In this document: piece by piece, positions 14,611-27,000 of the stretch
How positions within the stretch are numbered: the first letter of the stretch is position 1
Layout: every line of letters starts with the position of its first letter
Source of the DNA: Fasciolopsis buskii
Taxonomy: Eukaryota; Platyhelminthes; Trematoda; Plagiorchiida; Fasciolidae
Assembly (NCBI GenBank): GCA_008360955.1
Contig: LUCM01001929.1
Location: 1-64,000 of the forward strand
Direction of reading: 5' to 3'
DNA length: 64,000 nucleotides
Position numbers and translations under genes: made by a program
The notes under the pieces: generated by a model
Seen by the model: the letters and a program-made list of their open reading frames with translations, nothing else
Database searches by the model: none
What the model was told of the DNA's origin: nothing

Positions 14611-15060
14611 CAGAACATCTGAACATTCGTTTTCAATAGGCCATTCAGCTCTGTTCATCAATTTTGGAGTGATTTTAACTTAAGTCGTTTGCTGATACCC
14701 CTGACGGGGACTAGAAATAAGCAATGGTTTGAAGTCGGACGAAACTGATGCGAATTCCTCTGCCTCAGGTTTGTAATATTTTTTTCGCCGAACTGAATTG
14801 TTTGCTTTCTTCTTTTATTTTCAATTATCCAAATTGGCGGACTTCTTAAATAGAAAATCCAGATGACATCCATTTATACGGAATGATGAAATTAGCACTC
14901 ACTATCCTGTTCAGTTTGTAGCACTACTTTAACGATCTGTACGCATGCCAAAGCGTTGGGCTTTGTGTAACCATCAATTGCATTGTCATGGCCACTATAA
15001 ACGGGTGTTATTGTCCTTCATCCGTGCCCTAACTGCTCATTGTTATGGTCTCTCTTGTTA

Positions 15061-15092
<32 letters not shown>

Positions 15093-18000
15093 GCTACGGT
15101 CACTGTTTTCCGTTGTTCAGTCACTCATCCATTCTGCCACCGAGACTCTGCTCGCGAGCTCAGTCCATCAAACCAAGGATTGCTATCTTCGTTTATTGGA
15201 TGTCGACCTTTAAACTAATCCTCAGGCTGATTTTTGGGTATACTAAACCCTTCATTTTATATAAGCAATGCTCATGTGAATGATTGGTGTATCTTTTCTG
15301 GATACACTGTAGCAAATTGATAAACGACATCTGTAACTCACTCTCAACTACATGCTTGTCAGTTGAATTATGAATTTCTTTCACTTTGTATTTTTTCACT
15401 TAGGCGTAAGAAATCCTTCTCTACGGGCTTGGACAGCCAGTCCAGTACACCGGCTGTTAGTCCTTTGGGATCCCCACTCTCGCTACAGCGGGTTCATTGT
15501 CGTACGGCGAGTTGTGAAAGCACCGGGACTCTTTTGTCCACCCCCAATTCGCTTACCATTCCCGCACCGTATCGTGGTCCGGCTCCAATTTGTGTGCCTA
15601 CTGGTACACGCCATATGCCCGCTACAATCTTGTGCTCCGGGAACGGTATGACCGCAGCTGTCACTACCGCTGTGGCTTTGAACACGAACACCGCCGGCAC
15701 TACTAATACCAATAATACCAATAGTAACACTGGGACAATTCCTCCCACTGCAGTGATCACACCGTCCAAATTCAATTCCCATTCCACTGTACCCGCGGAG
15801 ACATTGGGGTTATCAGCTGTGGTTAGTAGTACAGGTACCACTCTTCCTGTGGGTCATGCACATCCGAATTTGAACGTGTATTGTTTCAGCAACATTCCTC
15901 CCCCAACACCGGTATCCGGGCAACCCGGAGCTACCCCAGCACTCCATCCTCCCACACTAACATCGCCATTTGTTCCTACTGTGCATCTACTCGGGCCGCA
16001 CATTCACCCACATCATCCTGCGGCTTCCGGTCATCATCATCATCACCATCACGCCTTCACAACCGGCCCGACCTACCTTATTCCTACCATGCCTCCGTTC
16101 CATACTCCGGTTCGTATGGCTCCTCCTTCTGGGCCCGCGTGCACAGGGCCCGGGGTTAGTCCAACAGCTCTTCTTCCACAGTCTGCTTTCATGCCGACAG
16201 TAACTGATTCCGAAATCCGACCGATCAGCTCGACGCCAACACCGAACTCTATTTCACAGCTATCCTCGGAGTCTGTGGCGAATCCTGATAGCACCGAAAC
16301 CGTGAGTGGAATTGCTGGCTCCTCCGAATCCGTGTCCAAAGGAAAAGATCAGGTAAATCTACCTTTTGGTATTGGCGCTTTCTACCCGCTTGTGCATTCC
16401 GTCGATATCCGGTTCCGCTGGTATCTGTCCTTTTCTTTATCTGTCAAACCTCACGTTTTGCTCAAGTGGTGCTGCTCGAAGAACCGGTAGTTACTTTCGC
16501 TGCGTGTACCTACCCATAATCTGCTTTTTATGTCCGTTTTGCACGCTCTGGTCAAAGCTAAAGAAAATGACGCGGCTGTGACTGCATTGAGGTATGAAGA
16601 CATTTGCTTCGGTTTTGGCTTTGTTTGGTGCTTCCCGATTTTCCGGTTAGGGTCCAACAGATAAGGATTGTTCTTAGTTGGAGACGTTAAGAAACATGAC
16701 TCACAGTCGAAGTCAGTGGCACTGATGGTATCTGTAAATCTTACAACCCATAATATACAATGAAAGCAAAACAAAAATATCACAATGTGTGCCGCAAAAA
16801 TAGGGGGGAAAGACGAAACTCGTTATCGTACTGTTTATTATTTTCCTCTGTTTTACCCTTTTTCTGTGCAGTCTTGTTTATACGTTCTTGCGTCGGCATC
16901 ATGCTTATTTTTAAGCGGGTGGTATATTATATTATATTATATTTTATTTTATTATATTATATTGTATATATAATGTGTCCGACGTATGCTATGATAGTTG
17001 GATAACGTGCTGTTTTCCAAATTCGGTATGGAATTAGTTCTCCATCACAACCTTTTGTTTATAAAAATGCATGCTTGGATGTGCGCAGGAGCGGTAAAAT
17101 CCTACTTATCTTTCGCTATTTTTCTAGCAATACTTCTCTTTAGTTTAGGCAGGATACGTAGATATATTGAGTGTGCTTGATAAAAGTTTTCCTTTTAGTT
17201 GCTTACAGAACTGTTTTAACGGGTGGGATATTTAACGAAACACATCCATGGAATGTCTAATGACTAATGTTTAATGTTGCCTACCTGATCTACAAAGGAG
17301 ACTTAGCTGCCCCCGTTAAACAGTAAACTCAACATACCCTTCCGGTCAGAATGACCCCGTTGATCTAAACTGAGATGAATTTTGAGTTGCAGAACGGTTC
17401 CAATCGAGATCACTGAAAGTCTGTCCTGTAAATGAGATTATGTTTTCAGCTATGTACCAAGTTTTACTCCGAGTAGATGATCGGAAATTATCCTTATTGG
17501 AGATCGCCATCGAAGTACAACAAAAACGATCACATCAGCTGTATAAAGAAAACAAGAACAGTCCGTTATTCTTATCAAGAAAAATAATGGGTTCTATTTG
17601 TGCAATTTAAAAAACCTAGATGCCAGAAATGGGCATTAAACGACAAGCAGTACGCAAAGTTCCTTTCCTCTCTCCTCAGAGGAGAACTTAACGGCTCATA
17701 GGGGTTGCGATCTTTATTTACGGTCTTCATAGATTCAACTGGGCGCAGTGACGCTGGTAACAGAGACAAGTATTGTGAGCATAAATAAAGAAAAAGGCGT
17801 GACCATAACTAAGATGAACACCTGGTCAAACGGTCAAGTGTTTTATGCACTTCTTGGGACTTTTGTGTTTCCTCCGACATGCACGACAGCGATATTTCAT
17901 GTTGAGACAGTTTATTCCAGATTACATGCTGCGAAATCTTCGTTTACGATATTTCTTTCACCGGTTTACAGTGATGGGATGTGGATAACACGAAGAAGAG

Positions 18001-21000
18001 TTTCCCCAGTTTGCAGTGTGATTTAGGCAAAATTGCACCATTTTGTTGATTGCGTTTGATAGATGGAAGCTTGTTTGTGTGAAACCGGGTGTACTAATTC
18101 AAGGTTATTCTTCAAATTTCAATTTACCAGGAATTCGAAACAGAAGCTTTGCCGTCCGAATCAACCGAAACGAAAAAATCAGACCATGCAGATGAAAACG
18201 GTAAGGATTCTGCCGAACACGAAAGCAGTCCAGTGGAATCAAGCACCACCCCAAGCATTCCGGCGATTGCGATCCGCGCAAATCTGACCAACACTTCTCC
18301 CAATACAGCACCATCATCACCCGTGGATTCGGCTCCCAGCCGATCAAAACGGTCCTCGATTCCAGCCAACTCTCCACCTACTGTTTACGCATACCGCCAG
18401 CTTCGTGAGGCTCATCCGGTCCCGTTGGACGGTAAAATTCGTTCAAACGGAACCGCTATTCCCACCTCAAGTCCCATTGCCGGAAAGCCGATCAAAAAAT
18501 CACAGGTTGCACCACTTACGCCATCCCCCTCCTCCTCACCATCAGTTTCTCCCACAGCCATGATTGAGAAACGTAAATCAAACACAGCCGAGGAACCCGG
18601 GAGCAGATCCCACGGACCTCATCCCAGTCCCAGCCTCTCGTCACCCACGGGTCGTGGGCGGCACGTGAATTCGGTCTCACCCGCGAGCAGTATGAACACA
18701 AACGTGGCAACCACACCAGCTAGTCCGAACGCTTCCGGTGGTACACAACCGTGGCGTGCCAAACTGAATAGTTTTCGTATGTCATTTCTTGGTTCACCTC
18801 GTTTTCATAGGAAAAAGTCTGGCCTCGTATCTGGGGTAGACGAAACTCCTCCAGGAAGTCCAAAAGTAGCCACTGGACTATCTCCGACGAGTCGACCCGG
18901 CTCCGGTCGGTCGGCCACAACGGAGCCTTCGCCCTTGTGAGTTTTTTTTCACAACGGTTTACTTCACTTCAGATTGAAGAGTATCAGAGCCAGTATCCAC
19001 CTGTTTTTATATTTTCTCCTTTCGTTCGGCTTTCGGGTATCGAATTAAGGATATCACATCTTTTATTGTAGCACCAATGCACTCCTGCAGCCTAATACAA
19101 AAATATATTCCGCGTTTTGTTTTGCCAACTGTTATTCAACTTAGTTTCCCCTACCTTTTTTTCTGAACGCACAATATGATCCCAAAACAGGTCATGCTAT
19201 TTTGAATGAGTCACTTAGATGGACGACTATCAGGGCTTCAGGTAGCAGTTTTGAAGTATTTGCCGTCAAAAATACTAAAAGAGCCGAACTAATTATACTT
19301 TCATCCATGAGGTGTTCGGTAGGCGATACTCTCCTTTTGAATTCGTTCAAACCAAACGTGAGAGTTTCACTTGCACCAAGGTCGATGTTTGGTCGTTTAC
19401 TGTATTTAGATTGATCTCTTATAATGTGAAACCATGTTGGAATCTTTCCCGGCGACTATTTCAATGTTGGTTGCTGCATTATGGGCCCATACAATGAAAC
19501 CCAAATTCCAACAAAGTTGATATCTCCCTCATTTATGGTCTAGCAACAGTTTTTTTCAGTGGCCGATTGCCGATGCCCTTTACTGTCCGTTTATTTCTCC
19601 AATGTGATATGTTATCTAACGCTCTATTCAAAACCATGTTGACTTTTTCAGATTGACTCACAAGTCATGGTTTGACGGTTTCCTTAGTGCCGCTTCCGGA
19701 CATGTGATTGTAAAGGGTAGCCAGAACGCATTCAATGCAGCTGCTGCAGCCGAGGATGCAGCTGCACTTGCTGTTTCAACCAATGCCCAATTAAGTGAAG
19801 GAACTCGCTGTGACCCTAAACCACTTGGCTCGGATCCGTCCTTACAAGTTTCCGCCGTTCCTGGTGCAATCCAAGATGACAACGATCGAAAGCATTCCGA
19901 CTTGACTTCACGATCACCAACAGCCATCGGGTCAGAACCGAAAGTTGGTATTGTGAATGATTCTTCCCAAGTTCGTACGCGTTCCACTCGCCCGGTGACT
20001 ATCAGCGAAGGAACGAGTATGAACTCGCACATGACTAGTCCGAGTGAACAGGCTCTGATTGCATCATCAGTGGCGGCAACGGTGGCCACGACAACTATCA
20101 GTGAAGCTTTGGCTGCTGCCACAAAACAGTCAGAGCGTCGCATGACCAAAGGGACGGCAAATATTACAAATCCCACATCCACACTCCCGGAAGAGACTAA
20201 TCATGTTATCATGATCAAAGGCCGCGCACTTAATCGCCTAAAAGCAGAACTTGTCCAGGTATGACTGAAAGCTATCTTTAGCTTCTCACATTTTAATCGT
20301 AATAAAGTATGAACAACTAGTTCAATTATTCATATCTTCCGGGATTTCTGTAATGCCCCAACAATCTATAATCTTTAGTTCGAAATAACCACTTTCCTCA
20401 CGGACCCAGTCAAATCAAACCACTACAGTTTATGCAGAATGCGAGAGACGATCTTGTTCATAGTTTGTTTTTCGATCTAATTTGACAATGTTTATGGAAT
20501 GCCAACGGTATCTATTCATTGAATAGTCGGTGTATGTTTATTTTATTGGTCTTGGGACCCAACTGACGAGGCCAGTCAGATCTGATATTTATGATCAATG
20601 CTGGTCAAGGGAAATCACAAAGATATTACTTTGGCGGCCATTATCCTCCGCCGACTATCTATCACTCGCGAAGGATGCATGCGTGAGAATCAAGCCTATT
20701 TCCGTCCCGATCGGGGTTGTATTGATCAAATATTCACTTGCAACAGATCTTAGAACATAAGCATATGTTGCGTAGATCCATGATTTTTTGTCTTTATTGA
20801 TCTAAAAGTAGCATTCAACTAAGTGGGTTTTGTAGTTCTGTGCTGCTACCCCTCACTGTTGCGTGTGCCAGGGGAATTCATTTCCCTTATTCAGTCTCTG
20901 TATGCAAACAGCCAAATCCGAGTTCGTGTTCACGAGAGCATTTCATCCGAGTTCACCACAAAGGCCCGACTGGCATTTCACTAATTTGAGGCACCTGTGG

Positions 21001-24000
21001 CGTCGACGTGACATCCGGTTATCGAGCAAAGGTCGAACATACGCGGCAACAGTGAGGTCGGTATTGCTCCATGTCTCCAAAACATGCCGTTGAGAGCAGA
21101 AGATATAGGAACACTTGGTGTTTGAACACCGTTGCGTCAATTTTGTAAAATATGATTGGAGAATTCCTTTGGTAACTCAGAGATTAGGCGGTTTGGTGCT
21201 GGCTTCTAGGGTTCAGTCTTCAGAACAGGTTACGGTGGTTGGGACATGTTTTGCGCTTGCCTGCAGAACAAGTGCCTCGTTGTACGTTATTATCCTTGGT
21301 TGGGGGATGTTTGAAGGGTGGCCGTCGATGACATGGAAAAATTATAAAAAACTCAACCAGTGGACCGGCTCGTATAGGTGCAGTTAGAATACCGCAGTGG
21401 GGTCGACGAGATGGCAGGTGATATGACCCGGTGCCGCAGTCGGTGGCGTTCGAAATCTTTCGTATTCTGTGTGTTTGTCCAGCTTACCATTTTGCCATCG
21501 ATCTTCACTATTCCTCATTCTTTTTTTTCTATTTGGGCAAATTTGGTGCTGTGATGTAGCAACGAAAATCAGAGTATGGTGGTGCAAGGTTCTGCAAACT
21601 GACCTGAACTAGTCAGACGGTCAACATCTTGTCTTTTTATTCTGAACGTCCAGAGTTCGGGACTTTCTACCGTTGGTCCCCTTCCCCGCTTGGTATTCTT
21701 GAACGCCTTAGGAACAATGGACGTTTCATTAATAAAGAAAATAGAAAACAAATAAGGTGTCATATTATCACCGAATTCAATCGCACTCTAAGGAGTCCAT
21801 TTTATTTTGCTTATCTCACCTTCTTCATACATTTTCCCCAACGTTTTTGTGTATGTTGTAATCTATTCTCCTCTGGCTTAAACCGTTGTGATAGTTGTTT
21901 GTGTTTTTGCCCTCACTAATCCGATTTCAGTGAAACAGAAAATCGGATCTCGTTTTAATCGTTTTTCTTTTGCCTCGTCTACCACCTACTGACTCAGGAT
22001 GGATTGTACGAATTAATGTGGAATCTGTTCGGTGACATGACGTTCCTGACGGACTTAGCCACACACAAACACATGGGCACCGGGGTGGTTTGTCAGACAA
22101 TAAAATACGCAAACCTTGCAGGGCGTACCGTGTAAACCACGGATACAAAGCACTACGGTCAGCTGGAAACCATTTTTATCCGATCACACTTTTATTATTA
22201 TCCCTTCTATCTAAGTGGGAATAGGAATAGGTCTTCCGCGCAGCTTCAGCTGTTAGTCTAGAAACATGCATGACTCGCGTCTAGAGCACACGGTGGATAT
22301 CAACGTCAAGCTACCTGTATTTGACTCCGCTCCCTCGCTCTTCTACTTTGACGATTATGCTACCTTGTTGTGCGCTTTTTTGAAATGCCTTTATACAAAT
22401 CAACAATCTTTCATTTTTAAACAGGCTTTTCATGATGATAATAGGGTTTCAGGTGATGGTCACCACAGAGCTCCATGTCGTGATTGTCATATGTGAGTCA
22501 GTTGCAAAATTTTCAGCCTGCACTTGTGGACACATAGCGCTTTTTCCATCCTTACTCGTGTGTTGATGTGTCAAGATTGCGGTCTACATCCCATGAACTT
22601 AACATCGCACTTTAGAGTTCACAAAATGATGATCAAGCGAGATAATGCAAATAAATTAAAGAGTTTCGATGTTTCCTTCATTCGGTTACCTTGCCTGTGA
22701 AACTGCAAGATAGCCTTACGTTTTTATTTGCTCTAGCTTAAACTGAAATGCACGTGTGGGCAGTAACGGCAACAGCAACAACAACCCTACCACCACCAGC
22801 AACAACGACGGAAACAACCACTACCAAAAAGTTGCCGTCGCTAGGTGGTGGTCCGTTCACTTGGGATGTAGTGGTTGTATGTAAAAATCACGTTAACTCA
22901 CCTCATCTGTTGACAAAGTCGAAATATATGATCTGGATTGTGATCCGTAATAGTCAGTTAATCGGTTTTTTCATCTTCCATCTCCTAGTTGGGTGGTTAG
23001 TCATGCAACATGCAAGGCGTACTCGTATTTTTTCATGTGGCCATTTTTCACTGAAGTTAACCGTGGATTACTCGGGTCACCTGCGACAAACGTGCGGCAG
23101 AACAGATAGAGGGGGCTCGATGTCGTCTGAGCTATTTCCATTTGGGCATGCAGCCCTGGATTAGAAAACGCGCACTGTGTTCATCACTTCACTTTAGGTT
23201 ACTTAATGGGGTCAATTCATTTCCTGACAGAAGGTGTGCCATGTAATTATTATTTTGGACACATCGTTGGCTGCCAGCTCGAATCCCACAGTAGTTAGTA
23301 CATGTAACGCACCATCATGCATCCGGTGATTGGGTTATTTGTGGATGTGAGTTGGTGGTAATTGGTACTTACTCCTCGAATTCCTTAAGAGAAATCAAAA
23401 TGACTTTACATTCTTCTGTTTTACTGACATTGCAACCTGCATTTGAAGGACCTTAGGTCACAGGTTAAACACGCTGCGCCGTACAGTAACTAGGACTTTC
23501 GCCTCAGACTCCCGGCAATACCAAACAGTTTTTTTCTTTGCGCCGACCAGCTGACTTACCGATACTCATATTTTGTTTTTAACTTAGGTCATCGCAATTT
23601 TCCAGTTCGTATGCTGTATCTTAGGTGTTCTCATTAATGATTTCGGTTCATAACAATTTATCCCCTTGACTGGGTGCTAATAATCATCTGCGATTCACAG
23701 TTTAAAATAATATGACTTTTAAATTGCAGAGAATTTTGGCTTCACTACTTTGATCTAGCCCTGAAGGAAACAAACTAAGTTGTTTGCTACTTTAGAAACG
23801 GTGTGAAATAGTAGATTGTTATCATTTTTCAATTAATGCGTCGCTCTAATTTCCTCACGCACACGAACGCACACGATTTTCTCATGCGCTTGTCATGGGT
23901 CGTTTTGACAGGTTTTTCTTGCCACTCCGGGCGTAGTGCATACCGTGATTTCGCCAACCAGTTTCCGGGCTGAATATCGTCGTGCTGGAAGTGGTTCCAG

Positions 24001-27000
24001 TCTTTTGGCTCGTCCAGTCAAGCTTCAAGTTGATATGGTGCGAGCTACGGGTGGAATCAGCACGGGAGGGGTGAACGCGGCCAATCTGAACAACCCGATT
24101 CCTTCGGAAAGAGAAGTTTACGCGGTCAATTTTCAACTGTTGTCCGGGCCTACCAGACGATTTAAACGGTTATGTGATCAATTGCAAACTGCTCTGCTCG
24201 CTGGTCCAACTCATCCCACGTTTGTCTCGGCCTCCAGTGGGAATGGGACAACAACCACCACAGCCGTGAAACCGGGGCTGATCCAAGATCCGCTGGTTAA
24301 TACCGGGTCGACTGGGGCTTGTTTGCCACAAGCATCTTCCGGACGAACTGTCGGAGTAGATTCTCAAGATGCATTGGTATGTAGCAATTGTTGTATGCAT
24401 GCCTTATGTGCGGGTTTATTAAGGTCTAAGTTGACAATCATCCTCAAGACGCTTTTTGTTTCCGAAAATCACGGTATGGATAAAAGCGCATTCATTTTCA
24501 CATTGACACAGATGAAACGCTACTGATAAAATGCTGTTTTTTCCTCTACCCAGCTGGTTTGTGTGCTCAAATATCAGACGTTATCATCAGTTGGTCTAGG
24601 CCCGGACAAGTTGTATTTAGGACGGAACACAGTTGAATGTATTTAATCGAAAGGCTGACGCAGCACGAACGAATGACCAGGCGGATTGGCGTGCAAATTT
24701 AAAAAAATCTAGCCACATCACCCATCCAAAAGTTCAATCTACAAGCAGGAATCTAACCGGCGATCTCGCACTAACGAGGAGGTGGTGGCTCGACTGATGA
24801 TTCTCGGTCACGGCCATCGGACGCGAGTTACGCAAGTGAGTGGTATCTGGTGGTGCACAGCCGCCATCCGAATGATAACAACTATCCTAATTTTGCTCAT
24901 TCACCTGGAGCCGTGGCTTACTTCCCGATGAACAGCACAGCCGAGCAGAACACAATAGAAGCTGTAACATATTGAACACCAACTGCTAGTAGGCGGAAGT
25001 CCACCGGATCACGACGTCAACTTTTCGCCGTGTTACGTGAGTAGGTTTTGCAGCTCATATAACATCGGCATCTCGCATCAACTGAAAATCGACCAGTTGA
25101 ATGGTTTCTATTCCTCGGGATTTTTCACCTCTGACAGAGTCTAGCAAATTCCTTATATGACCTTTGGGTTTGGTATTCCGTGCCAACACAGCCTATTGAT
25201 TTGTATTCACAAATAAGCTGTGCTGGAATCGATGGCCTACTTACATTCTACCTCATCTCATATCTGAGTGATTTTGCACACGGATTGTGCTTTCTTGACT
25301 GCTGACGAAAATTTCGCAGCCAAAAGACCGGAGCTTAGCCATCAGAACCTCGAATCCTCGCTGATTACTTCTCGTTTATTTGAAGACTGTTGGTTCGTTC
25401 TCCGGTCGACGGTGCTATGGATGGCAAACAAAACTAGATCGCATCAGTGCATCGTTGTAAAAATGAACTGCGCTGCTTTATTTGGAGCATATGTATGCTA
25501 CAAACCACAGTCACATAAAGTGCTCTTGTTGAGGGCCCAGGTGCTGACTGTCATCTATTTTGGAGGTGTTTAACACAATCTCGAACCGCCGGATGTCTGA
25601 CGCAGAATCTGAAACAGGACTCACTCCATGGAAGGCCGTTTCAGAGTTTAAGAAACAATCACACCGGTACGAGAATTCCACAATGTGGTTAGGAAAACCA
25701 AAGAAAAACATCAGAGTTGACTGGCTTGTGCTTAGCCCACCTCTCTGATTTACTGGCAGTGCTCCCGATTGGCTAATGGTCTCACGTGACTGAACACGAA
25801 GTAACACCAGTGAGACACACCTGCAATGGACCGGGCCGAAAATTACATCGGGAACATCCGTTGCACTTGAACAGGCTCTCGCGATGCTCAGAGGCGGATG
25901 ATCGTCGGAAGTAAGCTGATCCAGACATGGAATGTGGAAGTGCGTACAATGTGTGCAGTGTCACTCCGCAAATACATATACGTATAAATATATAATTGTT
26001 ACAGGAAATTTGCTTTCGCATTTTGATTCTGTTATTCATTCTGCAATCTGGGCTGCATATCGACGACCTTCCGCTCACTAAAATAGAGGGGCAAAGGTCT
26101 TTTGAATTCTTGCTCCCAAGCCATAATTGAATTAATTATGGAATAAAATAATTATAACGACTGGAGCTGTCAATAACCGCGCTTTCCCGCTCATTTAGTG
26201 ACTGATACCGACCGGTGGTTTGAGTGAATCAGTCAGACTTAGTTTCTATCAGGAATCAAGGAACAACAGACATACCCAGACACAGGCATGCATGCAGAGT
26301 TTGATTTCCAGGTCAATCGATTTTATTAGAAGAAATTGAATTAATTAGTTTTTCGCTATTTTCTGATCGTTTATTTGTTTGATTTCTAAATATAACGTGT
26401 TTATATGTTTATGAATGTCCCTGTATCCTGAACACAAAATGATTCAGTCGGCTTCATTCCTGCAATCCCAGTTTGTCATCGATTACTATTGTTTCTTTAT
26501 TCTCCTCAGTTGACCGTCTCTCTGCCTCCTTCAAATTTTCTCGCTATCCTTCCCGCACATTCCATCTCGATCTCAGGCATTTTCGTTATACTCTGTCATA
26601 CCCACTTCCAACCTCTAGTGCACGCAAATGTTGCTTTTCTCTGCTCCCTCCCTGGGTACCTTTTCTATATTATTCACGAATTGACGTGACATCTATTTTC
26701 CCGTAAACACATGCACTTTTATCTGTTCTTGTTGCACTCCAGACTCCATGGTCCTTTTTGCAAACACTAAGTTTCGACCGCTTTGCGGATCTGTCCTCCA
26801 ATTCCATAGACTGATGTAACTAATTCATTCGCTGGCCGATTGGGTTGATCGATCAGAGCCTCAGTGGTTTTGTATAGTGTATCGTTTATGATTATTTGCA
26901 TGGTTCATTTCAGCGTTTTCAAAGGTCAGTAGTGCTTAGATGTTTGAACAGAAGTATTCGAGGATTTTCCTCATGAGAACTCCTCATCCTCTATGTGCAT

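Larger units (their letters stand above)
20259..23911 (+). other. Intron 4 of the SAD kinase gene
   Basis: 3653 bp, GTATGA to TTGACAG. It contains LINE fragment L5 (20540-21430) and a SINE trace (21601-21690). The remainder (21.7-23.9 kb) has no recognisable element. A 138-codon open frame at 22748-23164 starts in a CAA/CCA-rich tract and carries no family motif. Confidence 0.8.

Noticed and set aside
15483..16339. Minus-strand and alternate-frame open frames over kinase exon 2
   Set aside because: The plus frame matches BRSK with correct splice phases; the others are shadows of a GC-richer coding exon.
19658..20182. 174-codon minus-strand frame over kinase exon 4
   Set aside because: Antisense shadow; its Ala/Val-rich text mirrors the Ser/Thr/Ala insertion of the real exon.
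22748..23164. 138-codon frame in kinase intron 4
   Set aside because: It starts in a CAA/CCA-rich tract giving Thr repeats, has no family motif, and lies within a well-defined intron.
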